A DNA stretch of 64,000 bases from assembly GCF_022201045.2 (NCBI RefSeq), contig NC_068561.1, positions 24,992,501 through 25,056,500 on the forward strand, read 5' to 3'. Position 1 is the stretch's first letter; every line of letters begins with the position of its first letter. A program made the translations under genes and the position numbers. This DNA comes from Citrus sinensis (lineage: Eukaryota > Streptophyta > Magnoliopsida > Sapindales > Rutaceae). A model generated the notes under the pieces. That model was not told the DNA's origin. It was given only the letters and a program-made list of their open reading frames with translations, and made no database searches. This document shows, in pieces, positions 39,651 through 52,669 of this stretch.

Positions 39651-40595
39651 CTTCAAAAGCTCATCCTTTCGAGCACCAATCACCCTCTCAACTTCCTTCC
39701 CTCCCTTCACCAACACAAACGTAGGCATTGCCTGCACCTGAAACTCTTGCGCCACATCCTAAAAATATCACAACATCCCACGACCACCCAAAAAAAAAAA
39801 AAAAAAAAAAAGAGAGAGAGATCGTGAGATATAATATTTGTTACATATCCCGAATGTTTTGTCATAACTCTTTTTTTTTTTCCCAATAATTCTAATAATA
39901 ACAGACGTCGTGTGTGTTAGTTTAAGTCTGATGTTTGAATCCCGTTCACGCGGAGAGCATATATATATTTAATTTAATTTAATTAAAAAAGGGGAAAAGG
40001 AGAGAAGAGAGAACATACAGACAACTCATCAACATCAATCTTGACGAATTGGACATCGGAGTAGGTCGAAGCCATCTTACGCAGTTCCGGTTCCATGATC
40101 TTGCAGGGCCCACACCACGACGCCGCAAAATCTATCACCATCTATATTTTCATTGAACAAAACTGAATTTCAGTTTTTAAATCGAAGATCCCAACCAAAA
40201 AAAAAAAAAAAAAATTGAGAAACACGGAGCTCAGCAGTGGCAGACAGACCAGCTGCCATAAGCCCCGACTGATTGCTCGCTCATGTTCTCTCTCTTATAT
40301 ATGTTTCGCTTTTTTGTATTTTCAATTGGGAAAATTGACTTTGATCAATTCTCATGATGATGCGCAATAGACTGATCTTCATCTTTAGTCAAGAAAATTG
40401 AACGAACTGGGTACTGATTATATTGTATTTGTATGATTACTGTACCAATTGGGAAGAAGTTTTGCAGGAATCGAAATGGAGCTGCCATCTGGCGGACGAG
40501 TGAAACGACATAACGTTGGTAGCAGATTCTGAGTGGGGTGAATCTTGGCCGTCGAATCCTCCGGCCCCAAAAATGTTTGAAAGAATACCCCCCAT
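39600..40595 (-). CDS. TRXH2: Thioredoxin h, subgroup h2
   Basis: Three exons on the minus strand: 40595-40446, 40141-40019, 39758-39600, giving 143 aa with phase-0 junctions. The start MGGILS fits an N-myristoylation signal (Gly2, Ser6), as known for h2/h9-type thioredoxins with N-terminal extensions. The redox site WCGPCK is at 59-64, the cis-proline loop AMPTF at 101-105, and DVDEL at the end of exon 2. It reduces target disulfides, presumably with electrons from NADPH-thioredoxin reductase, in the cytosol or at membranes. Intron 1 (40445-40142) is unusual: it contains an inverted copy of the end of exon 3 and its 3' flank. The coding sequence itself is intact. Confidence 0.93.
40211..40386 (+). 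repeat. Inverted repeat, right arm, inside thioredoxin intron 1
   Basis: Reading on the plus strand, it begins with a copy of the last 16 thioredoxin codons and stop ([16 protein letters not shown]), then the 3' flank, interrupted by 35 extra bases (40324-40358), and ends matching 39510. An A-run directly precedes it (about 40197-40214). It is antisense to the thioredoxin gene that hosts it. Confidence 0.95.
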
Positions 40596-41101
40596 CTTTA
40601 AACAAGAACAAGCCGAGACGACGCAATAGTATTGGATTCGTTTACAAAAGGGGGATTATGAAGAAGAATAATAAGAAGAAGACGACGAAGAAGTGGAGTC
40701 CTAACTTTGGTCTCATCCTTAGACACAAAGGGTCCATTTTATACTTTGCGTGAACTTACCTCTCTCCTTCTCGGGGAGAAGTTCTTGAAGTGAGATAATA
40801 TACAGTAGTAAACTATTATTTTTTATTTTTTTATTTTATTTAAATTAACATTATTTATCTTCATAATTTTTATGAATTTTTTTCATATAAAAACATCAAA
40901 AATTATAATAAAATTAATTAACATATATAATATAAAATATTAACAAATGGTACTTAATTCAATATAATTTATGTTATAATAATTTATTATTTTATTTATA
41001 TTTTTTAAAATATTTATTATTTGTTTACTATTATAATTATTTGAGGGAAAAATAAGAAAGGCAATAGAGCGCCACGTGTCAACCAATAAAATGATTTCAG
41101 T

Positions 41102-41310
41102 ATAATTTGGGGTACCCCGTATAATTAGAGGTACCTCGCACAAATAGAGGTACCCCGCACAAATAGAGGTACCCCACACAAATAGAGGTACCCTGCACAA
41201 TTAGAGGTACCTCACGTAAATAGAGATACCCCGCATAATAGGAGGTACCCCAAAGAAATAGGGGTATCTCGCATAATAAAGGGTACTCCACGTAACTCGA
41301 GGTACCCGGC
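41102..41310. repeat. 19-bp minisatellite, 11 units
   Basis: Eleven consecutive 19-bp units, most with a GGTACC or near-GGTACC core (for example ACAAATAGAGGTACCCCGC). A single similar motif recurs at about 41977-41990, at the far side of the LTR-like region. Confidence 0.9.
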
Positions 41311-41660
41311 AAAGCGGATGCAAGAGAATCCTCTGAAAATATCCGCCATGAGAAATGTCTCAGCCTCCTAAAAGATATTATTCGATTTTGTCAGAAATAG
41401 GAATAAAAAACGACGTCCTAAAAGGAGGGATAGCCACCTGAGACCTCTGCCAAAAGTGAAGGACGCTGTCCCAAGGACAGTGGTCCCCAACCGCCTACCC
41501 AACAACTACTGCAGAAGTACCCCAGACCACTCTCCAGTGCGCGCCACGTTTCCAAAAGATGAGATACGCCGCGAACATACACATAACGGCCCCAAAAGTC
41601 ATAAAAACGGTAAAATGACGTTAGCCAAAAAGGGTACGCCACGTGGCAGCTAAAGTACTC

Positions 41661-41672
41661 CATATATAAAGG
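41661..41672 (+). promoter_or_regulatory. TATA box in LTR-like sequence
   Basis: CATATATAAAGG, 21 bases after a GGTACGCCACGTGG segment (G-box-like CACGTG core). It could promote plus-strand transcription toward the 3' end of NDUFAF7. Confidence 0.4.
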
Positions 41673-42059
41673 CGCCTAAGTTTCATTCTCCATGAGGCTC
41701 TTATTGACCCAAAAACACTCACACTCCAAAAAAGAAGTTCTCTTCAACCTTAAACCCTAATTTATAGAGGGTTAGTCAGCTCTCTTTACCATAAAAGCTT
41801 GAGTTTGCTAACTTGAGCGCCGGAGTGTGAACACCGGGGTATCCCGACTTCACCTCTAACCTCTATTTTACTATTCTGTAGGCGTGAAGCTCATTTTGAA
41901 TGACACATCTCTCGTCTCTCTTTCCCTTTCTCACCTCCCCTAAATTTCAGATACACCGCACCGCACACAATAAACTAGTGAGGTACCCCGTCTTTCCCAA
42001 AAATATAAATTTATTATTCAAGATAGATTTTTGATTTCCCTACCCCAAAATCTATTGAA

Positions 42060-42252
42060 AACAATAATTTATAAGAGTATAAATATAAAAATATTAATTT
42101 TTAAATTTTTTAAATTAAAAAAAATAAATAACTTAATATTTATTTTTAACTATTTAAATAAAAAAATAATTATGTTATTTATATTTAAATATTAAATTTT
42201 ATTTAAAATTCAGACTAATTAAGATTTATTCAGATTAAAAAAAAAACCCACC
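42060..42252. mobile_element. MITE fragment related to the element at 669-1288
   Basis: Ends with ATTCAGACTAATT, TTATTCAGATT, an A-run and CCCACC, followed by TAA, matching the right-end layout of the 669-1288 MITE. The left end is not identifiable, so it may be truncated. Confidence 0.45.
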
Positions 42253-42256
42253 TAAG

Positions 42257-42318
42257 ACTCAGCATCGATTCTATTAAAATATATCCTCTCAGCATCGATT
42301 CTATTAAAATATATCCTC
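42257..42318. repeat. 30-bp perfect tandem duplication
   Basis: Two exact copies beginning CTCAGCATCGATTC at 42257 and 42287, next to the MITE end. Confidence 0.9.
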
Positions 42319-42621
42319 TCTACTAATCAATTTTCCCAATTTTCCTGGGTCTCGAACCCTGCACAGGTACCAGTGGGCCCCAAGGCATCACGATTGCAAT
42401 TTGCAAACACTAAAACAAAGGAAGGATTAAATAAATTAGAAGAAAAAGAAGACATGAACAGGATCATATCTCCATTCACTTGCCACAGGAAAAATTTGAG
42501 AACAGTTTCAAAAGAAATACAGGCTTGGTAAATTTATTTGATGAGAACATACATTACTAATGGACGTATATTGCTTAAAAGTATCGAGCCTTAAAGCAGA
42601 AAAGGTGCTGTAATTCAAACT

Positions 42622-45930
<3,309 letters not shown>

Positions 45931-46043
45931 TTTGTTGCAGTGATAGTCTCTGCTACATGGCCATGAATTTTGTGCACGGACGAAAGTATGAATTAAACAT
46001 GTTTTGATATTTGTAAAATCTTGTGTCCAGGTATCTCGTAAAT

Positions 46044-46116
46044 GGGGATGTAGCTCAGATGGTAGAGCGCTCGCTTAGCATGCGAGAGGCACGGGGATCG
46101 ATACCCCGCATCTCCA
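46044..46116 (+). tRNA. tRNA-Ala (anticodon AGC)
   Basis: 73 nt folding into a full cloverleaf: acceptor GGGGATG/CATCTCC (one G-U or mispair tolerated), D arm GCTCAGATGGTAGAGC, anticodon arm CTCGC-TTAGCAT-GCGAG, and T arm CGGGG-ATCGATA-CCCCG, with discriminator A. The internal A and B boxes are intact (TAGCTCAGATGG, GATCGATACC). No intron. Confidence 0.97.
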
Positions 46117-46126
46117 TAACTCTTTC

Positions 46127-46132
46127 TTTTTT
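46127..46132 (+). terminator. Pol III terminator
   Basis: A run of six T, 11 bases after the tRNA 3' end. Confidence 0.8.
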
Positions 46133-46155
46133 GTACTTCACGCCACTTACACATA

Positions 46156-46839
46156 AAGCTGGCAAAACGAGTCATCAGGTCGGTTTCGTGTCGTGTCAAA
46201 TTTAGATCAATCCAAACCCGACATGAAAAAATAATCGGGTTACCCAATAACCCGTTTAATATCTATATATTGAACAAAAGTTACATCAAACCAATAACCC
46301 GTTTAATATCTATATATTGAACAAAAGTTACATCAAATATTTACACAATATCATACATACGTGTGTACATACATACATACATAATTTCTCGATATTATAA
46401 AATATACATATCTACCAATACATTACACATTTACATTATTGAGGTTTTAATATTATATATATATATATAATATTATATATCTATATTATAAAATATACAT
46501 GTTTATCAATTTTTATACATTTATACTATTGAAGCTCTAAATGTATTTAAAATTTTATAAATAAAACATTGTGTTTATATTCACCCTTTTAAAAAAATCA
46601 TCTCTAATATTTGAATTTTAATGATAAGAATATGTAAATTATTTTAAAATAGAAAATATAATCGGGTCATTGATCAAGTAAATGGGTCAAGAATTTTCAC
46701 CCTAACCCGACACGGAAAAAAATCGTGTTGACCCGGACCCGACCCATTTAATAATCGTGTTAAATTTAACGACCCATACCCATTTATTTATGTCGTGTTC
46801 GTGTCGGATAATCGGATCGTGTCAAATTTTGCCAACTCT
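46156..46839. mobile_element. Non-autonomous DNA transposon (Mutator-like or hAT-like)
   Basis: Flanked by a perfect 11-bp direct repeat ACTTACACATA (46145-46155 and 46840-46850). The ends are imperfect inverted repeats (AAGCTGGCAAAACG and the inverse of TTTTGCCAACTCT). Sub-terminal regions are rich in CCCGAC / ATCGGG / CGTGTC motifs in both orientations, a pattern common in plant non-autonomous elements. No ORF. Inserted 39 bp downstream of the tRNA. Confidence 0.75.
46244..46337. repeat. 47-bp perfect tandem duplication inside the transposon
   Basis: Two exact adjacent copies starting CCAATAACCCGTTTAATATC at 46244 and 46291. Confidence 0.95.
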
Positions 46840-46850
46840 ACTTACACATA

Positions 46851-49800
46851 GGGCTTGTTTTTGCTTCTATAAATCAAGTTTCTGATAAATTACCATTTAG
46901 TCCAACTGTTCTTCTGTTTGGCGCCTTTTTTTGTTGTCATAGTCTCCAATTCTTGCATTTGTGCCTCACAATCTAAGGATTTTGTTAAAGATCACAAGAA
47001 CTGGACATTTTCCGCAAGATTGCCGGTTCACTTTCCTTCCACGTCACAAATTTGCCTTAAGTTTATTAAAGAGAAAAGAAAATATTCGTTAATTTGATTA
47101 AATGTTAGAATTAATGCAGCAAATTAATTACTTACCAAATCTTTTAGTTAATGTATTAGGTTTTCACTTGGCGTGGTGCCAGTATTGAAGCCCAGGGCAA
47201 GAGTGAAACTGAATAAAATGCAAATTAAGCAAGTTTTTGTTCATGATTCTTGCAAATCTTGTTTGGTGTAAATCGAGTTTCTTGGGTTTCTTGATTATCA
47301 GACTTCCATGGTTGGTTATGTAAATGTCAATGCTGTGCTGGGAAATCGGAGAAATCAAGCAATCACTTCTCAGGTAATTTTTCTTTTTAATTGTGAATTA
47401 GTTAATTATATATCTTGATTTTTAAGCATGCATTTTGAGCAACTAGATGATGCTGTGCGGCGTCCTAGAGCGATTGTTGTGCGGCCTAAAGATTCTGGAA
47501 TTGGTCTGCTAAACAAATTTGGGAATCTACTTTTGTGGATTTGAACATCAGCAACAGATCAATAACATTGCCAGAAAGCATTGCTGCTATGGAGATTGAA
47601 TTGTCCTTCAGGAAATGTTGAGAAAGAAACACACAGAATCAACCAAAAATCTAGCGGAAACTACCCACTTGTTTACTTCTTCGGCTACACAAATCCTGGG
47701 TAATGAAGATGTATTTTGATTTACTTTTCAATTTCATTTTATAACAGAGTTTTAGTGGCCAAAAGAGTAGAGACTCAGGCATCTATAGGTAATTTTGCGA
47801 TTCTTTGCAGCAAGAATGTACAGTGGTACAGGGTGCTTGTAAAGGAGCTTGCCCAAATGCTGGAGAGACATTTCTGTTGATATGGAATCTCAAGCAGTCA
47901 GCATGGTGATTAACGCCATAGAATGGATAGAAGGTGTAGGACATGAGGTAATTAATTGGATTGTAAACCTTGTTTACTGACATGTTGAGTGATTTAAAAG
48001 ATGTGCCGGATTTATAATATCTAAAATTCAGAGTGTTGCTTAAGGGGCTCTGGACATTTTTGTTTCTTTTTTCTCAAATTCCTTCCATTTCAGTTAATAT
48101 TCTTTCAAACTTGTTTCAAATGCAATCAACATGAATTGTTTAGAGCATATACATTTTCCAACGAATTAAGTTGTTTTGTTTTAGTTGGCAAATACGCATG
48201 TCCTGAAGAATCCATTCATGCTAATGAATGTATTCAGGAAAAGGCCCAATATGGATGCTGTCAAGCCTCAGAAGTGAGGTGGTTTTGCGTCCAGGAATCA
48301 AGCAGCTCGTGAGAAGGCCAGAAGTAATAGGGATGAGGGTAAATATTGACCTTTCCTTTTCCCCATTCAGTGTTTTATTTAATTAATTAATTAATTTTTG
48401 TTTCATCCATAGCCTCTGCAACATATCTGCTTTGGCCAAAAACACAAAAGTGAAGCTTAACCAAATTTAAAGACACTGAGCAAATTGCAATTCTTTTTCT
48501 TTCAGTTTCTACGAGTTGTTTTAACTTTTGTGCTACTCTTGTAATGATACGTTAATGTTAGGAGTAAACAAGGATCTCCTCCCACATTCTTATGTTGCAA
48601 AGTTCAGCTATTTGCATGTCAATTGGATTGTTGATGGACCACAGAGGCCACAAGATCCGGTCTGTAAATTGGAGCACACAACCTGTTGCCAACACTCTGA
48701 AGGTAGTGCCTGTGAACTTTGGCCAACACTTGGTGCACTTTCATTTGCTAATGAAACAGACGATATTATATTAAGGTAAATATCAGCATTATCCTGAAAA
48801 TCACTCTCTAGACTGTTAGCAATCCTCCTCTGCATATTTCAAAGTATTCTGATATCATAAACTCCCATTTCCCCGAGGCAGTGTTGCTGGTTTTATCTCG
48901 AATTTTCAATTTCCAACAGTAATACGGAGCATCTGTCGTTTTAATGCTGTTTTGTGTTGCACCGTCTAACTAATGTTTGAATATTTTAATTTCATCTTTA
49001 GCAAACTGTTTAGATATCTCTCGCCGTCACAAGGGGAGCTTCCAAGCAAAAATCTGATCATGGGAACCTTGGCAGGGGATGATGAACATTAAGTGCGCAT
49101 CGGGCTATTGGTGATTCTGGATTTCATCTTATTCGTCATCTGCTAGGGGATATAAGCGTCCTAAGAGCATGTAACAAATTTTATGATTCTTTTACTTCCT
49201 GTATAGTTAGTTTACCAGTTCATGAAACCAACACAATATGTGACAATTTGCTGGAATGTAACTCGTCAACAAAATTTTTCCCCGGAAAAAAAGTAAAAAT
49301 GTTTCATTCAATTTTTATATTATTCTCATATCCATTACTATGATTTGATTTGACATTATCTGCCATAAGCATATGATTTTGGAACCCGCAATTCTCATGG
49401 GAATCAAGACATAAAATAAAACTAATGATGAAATAGTAAAAATTAAATAGCAAACAAACTAAACTGGGAAAAGAGATTCTTATGAAAAGAAATGAAAAAA
49501 ATTATTGCAGTTGTAAAGAGGAGGGGAATGTAGTTCAGAGTTCAGACGCGTCCCCCGCATCTCCTGCCTATTTTCAGTGACAAATGAAATTGTTGTCAAA
49601 TCCCGCAAATCTTGAGGGCGTGGTTGTTATTTTGGCTTATGGACCTGTTTGAAATTTACCTGAAACAGAACGAAACGACAGTTAGAAATTCACGTTCACC
49701 ATTCAGCTTATTAATCCCCGTTATCTATTGAAAGCGCGCGAAAAGAGCTCTAATTTTAATTAGTAGATTATATGTAATGCAAAATCATATAATTAATTTC

Positions 49801-49957
49801 ATTTCATTTAGAGTTGTATTACAAATGGGTGTAGTCTCTAATAAAGGAATCCATTTGTATCGGAAACTAGTTCGGATATAGAGATTGAATATGACTCTAT
49901 TTATTTAGAACAGTGTATATATGTGTGTGTGTGTGTGTATTGTTTTGTGTTTTTCTA
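46851..49957. pseudogene. No confident gene; decayed exon-like fragments (about 47160-49120)
   Basis: Several short stretches look coding by composition and are bounded by plausible splice sites: about 47160-47373 ending CAG|GTAATT, 47450-47550, 47811-47949 ending GAG|GTAATT, 48230-48340, 48560-48777 and 49002-49091 (ends LAGDDEH-stop). No continuous frame can be built: the segment at 47811-47949 needs a frameshift to read through. I could not identify the family. It may be a decayed gene or a gene whose exons I failed to join. Confidence 0.3.
49523..49565 (+). pseudogene. tRNA-Ala remnant lacking the anticodon arm
   Basis: The 5' part GGGGAATGTAGTTCAGAG and the 3' part CCCCGCATCTCC closely match the first and last segments of the intact tRNA-Ala at 46044, while the anticodon and most of the T arm are missing. 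Non-functional; a decayed tRNA copy or a tRNA-derived element head. Confidence 0.5.
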
Positions 49958-52669
49958 ATGACTCTGTCCATGGCGAATTATGTAGCCGTTCTGTTCCTCC
50001 TTCTGAGTACTCAATGTTTTCTTTCAGCTCATTGTCGTCACTTCCCGTCGAATCAGGGAGCCATTGGTGATGCTTTCGACGTTCTTAATTATGGAGCTGC
50101 TGGCGACGGGCACACTGATGATACTCAGGTTAGAATAACCAGTAATTGTATGCGTACATACGCAAAGGAGTTACATACGCAAGTTATAAAAAAGTTATAA
50201 GAGACCCTATATACACACTTTATGCATAATCTATAGCTCAAATCCGACTTTTCAATTAATATGGAAATTCATTAACCATGATTCTTTCGATGTTTTTCGT
50301 AATTATATACATCATGTCTTTTTCGACAGGCATTTAAGGATGCATGGAAAGCTACGTGTAAATCTTCATCAAGCTCACCAACCATGTATGTTCCCCATGA
50401 CAAGTCTTTTAAGCTGCAACCCTTAACCTTCTCTGGCGAAATTTGCAAATCCAACAGCATCACTTTCCAGGTTAATTAACAATTTCTTCAGTAAGATTAA
50501 TATTTTTGAAGAACACTGTTATTGTAAAGTTCGATTAATTCTTGAGGAAGTTGATGGATTAATTAATAGTGAATTGTATTGCGTATATATTCTTTTTGTG
50601 TAGATTGATGGTCATTTAGTTGCACCCAGGGATCCTCACGCATGGAACACGTGTGATGGAAGCAAGTGTCGTCAATGGATTCAATTCAAAAAATTTGGTG
50701 GCCTCTTCATTCGTGGAGTTGGTTCTATCAATGGTCAAGGATCAAACTGGTGGAAATTGTCTTGTAAACATGATAAAATCGTAAGCTTCGTTTTTTTTTT
50801 TTGGCTTTAATTTGAACTTTCGGATTTTCCTTTGATCTGTTCTTAGTATCATTCTTGTTTAGCTTAATTACTCATATCAATTAATTTTCTCTCAATACAG
50901 GTTTGTGGCAAAAAACCAACGGTATGTAACGATCCACGTTATAGTTTCAGTTTTGGTATATATAACCAATATTTAAATTAGGGTTTCCAATCATTTTAAT
51001 GTATCTTCTCCATTTTTTCAACTAAAGAGAAATGGAGCATAGAAAGATGCATCAAGACCAATGCAAGAATAATTGAAGTTTGGCATTGAAATTAATTTGA
51101 AAACTTTAAACCCTATACACCATGAGCTAACCGTACGAGAACCTACAAGTGGAAAATAGCGAATTAGGGAATAGGGATCGATTTAGAGCGGGTACATTTT
51201 CCAATTATGGAGTAGTCAATTTGTGAATTAATGCAGGGTCTAGTCGTAGCAAATTCCAACAATGTGCATATTGATGACCTAACCTTTGAGGACAGCCCAC
51301 AAATGCACATTGCTTTTGAAAGATCGACCAACATTGAAGCCACCAATCTCACCATCATTGCCCCTGGCAACAGTCCCAACACCGATGGAATTCACATCCA
51401 ACATTCCTCAAATGTCTCCATTGCTCACTCCATCATCAGTACCGGCGATGACTGCGTTTCGATCGGCGACGGTTCTTCCCATCTTAACATCACAAATATT
51501 TTTTGTGGCCCTGGGCATGGGATTAGGTGAGAAAAACAAAGTTAATTTCCATGCATTTTCTTATACACCTCATTATTGCTTCGTGTAATAATTTAATTGC
51601 ACGTCTTGAAAAAGGATTTCAGGTTTTAAAACGTGTTATTACTTTTTGCTAGCATTGGGAGCTTGGGTATGAAGGGAAGGAACGAGAAGGTTGAATTTGT
51701 TCATGTAAACAATGTTTCATTTACAGAAACACAAAATGGAGTTAGAATCAAGACATGGCAGGTAATTAATTATTTATCATTTCAAAGAATTTCTTCATTT
51801 AATGCTTTGAATTAATAAGTATAGATTAAGTATATATCTATAACAACTTTCTAATCACAATGCATGAATATGAATGAACAGGGAGGGAAAGGATACGCAA
51901 GACACATAGTATTTGAAAACATAATATTTCAGGGTTCACATAATCCAATCGTTATCGATCAATATTATTGCCCTCATAAACATTGCAAAAACAAGGTACT
52001 TCTGTTTTCATTAACATGTAGCCTAAAAGTATATATTTGAATTATTGTTTTTTTTTAATACTGTTATACAACACTGTTACTGATATTACATCAGATATTA
52101 CAATTAATATTTACAAACATATTCTACAATTGGGACTTCTTCGTGGCATGTATTCCTCTGAAGCACTGCCCAGATTCTTTAAACCCTCTCAAATATTTGA
52201 AAATTGTCCACTCCACTCACATTTCGTGAGGGATAGACTGGCTCCACTCAATTATTTGATAATTGAGGAAAGATTGTAAATAACCCACATAAATACTTTT
52301 ATGGAGGCTCGAATCCTTGCACTCAACATTGTAAGTGCAAGGGTTCTCCCACTGAACTAAAGGCTCATTGATATATATATTTGAATTATTGTTAACACCT
52401 CAAGATACTTGAATTTTTTGCAGACGTTAGCAGTGAAAATCAGTGATGTCACATATAATCATATTCTCGGGACATCAAACGGAGAAACTGCAGTGGCATT
52501 TTCATGTAGCACATCAACGCCATGCAAGAATATTATTATGAAGGACATACATTTAGGGCACGTTAAACATGAAAAGAAGACATCATCATATTGTTCAAAT
52601 GTGAGAGGAACTGCAGATCCCGGAGTCTTCCCAAAAGTTTCTTGTTTACAAGTAGATGAGAATGTGTGA
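49958..52669 (+). CDS. Polygalacturonase (GH28, pectin hydrolysis)
   Basis: Eight exons: 49958-50128, 50330-50470, 50604-50780, 50901-50921, 51237-51526, 51653-51761, 51882-51995, 52424-52669, giving 422 aa. A hydrophobic signal peptide (about 1-25) directs secretion to the cell wall. After FDVLNYGAAGDGHTDDT, the right-handed beta-helix carries all four GH28 signatures: SPNTDGIH (D220), GDDCVSIG (D241, D242), GPGHGI (H264) and RIKTW. It hydrolyses homogalacturonan in the wall; the exo or endo mode cannot be decided here. Exon 4 is only 21 bases. A second in-frame ATG at 49970 could also start. The last intron contains a SINE. A (GT)n run lies just upstream (about 49919-49938). Confidence 0.95.
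52050..52373 (-). mobile_element. tRNA-derived SINE in polygalacturonase intron 7
   Basis: On the minus strand the 5' end has a tRNA-like head with A-box TAGTTCAGTGG (52349-52359) and a B-box-like GATTCGAGCC (52306-52315), and the 3' end has an A-rich tail (T-run at 52047-52056 on the plus strand). A perfect 20-bp target duplication flanks it: 52030-52049 and 52374-52393 (TATATATTTGAATTATTGTT). Confidence 0.85.

Larger units (their letters stand above)
41050..41990 (+). mobile_element. LTR-like retroelement remnant (probable solo or partial LTR)
   Basis: Contains a promoter-like TATA box (CATATATAAAGG, 41661) followed by a leader with AAACCCTAA and then the segment TTGAGCGCCGGAGTGTGAAC with GGGGTATCCCGAC. 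The TTGAGCG[CT]CGGAGTG motif is common in plant Ty3/gypsy LTRs near the R/U5 region. A GC-richer composition contrasts with the surroundings. No gag-pol, primer-binding site or second LTR is visible, and the ends are approximate. Confidence 0.5.

Noticed and set aside
39510-40446. Idea that the thioredoxin gene was broken, with exon 1 replaced by the inverted repeat
   Set aside because: An in-frame exon 1 (40595-40446) with a good GTACAG donor was found beyond the repeat, so the gene is intact.
40345-40626. 93-codon minus-strand open frame covering thioredoxin exon 1
   Set aside because: It is another frame of thioredoxin exon 1 and intron 1; the frame starting at 40595 joins to WCGPCK and is the real one.
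41102-41310. CRISPR-like array
   Set aside because: Units are contiguous 19-bp repeats with no spacers, in a plant nuclear context; it is a minisatellite.
52037-52279. 80-codon open frame in polygalacturonase intron 7
   Set aside because: Lies within the SINE, flanked by its target duplication; not a gene.
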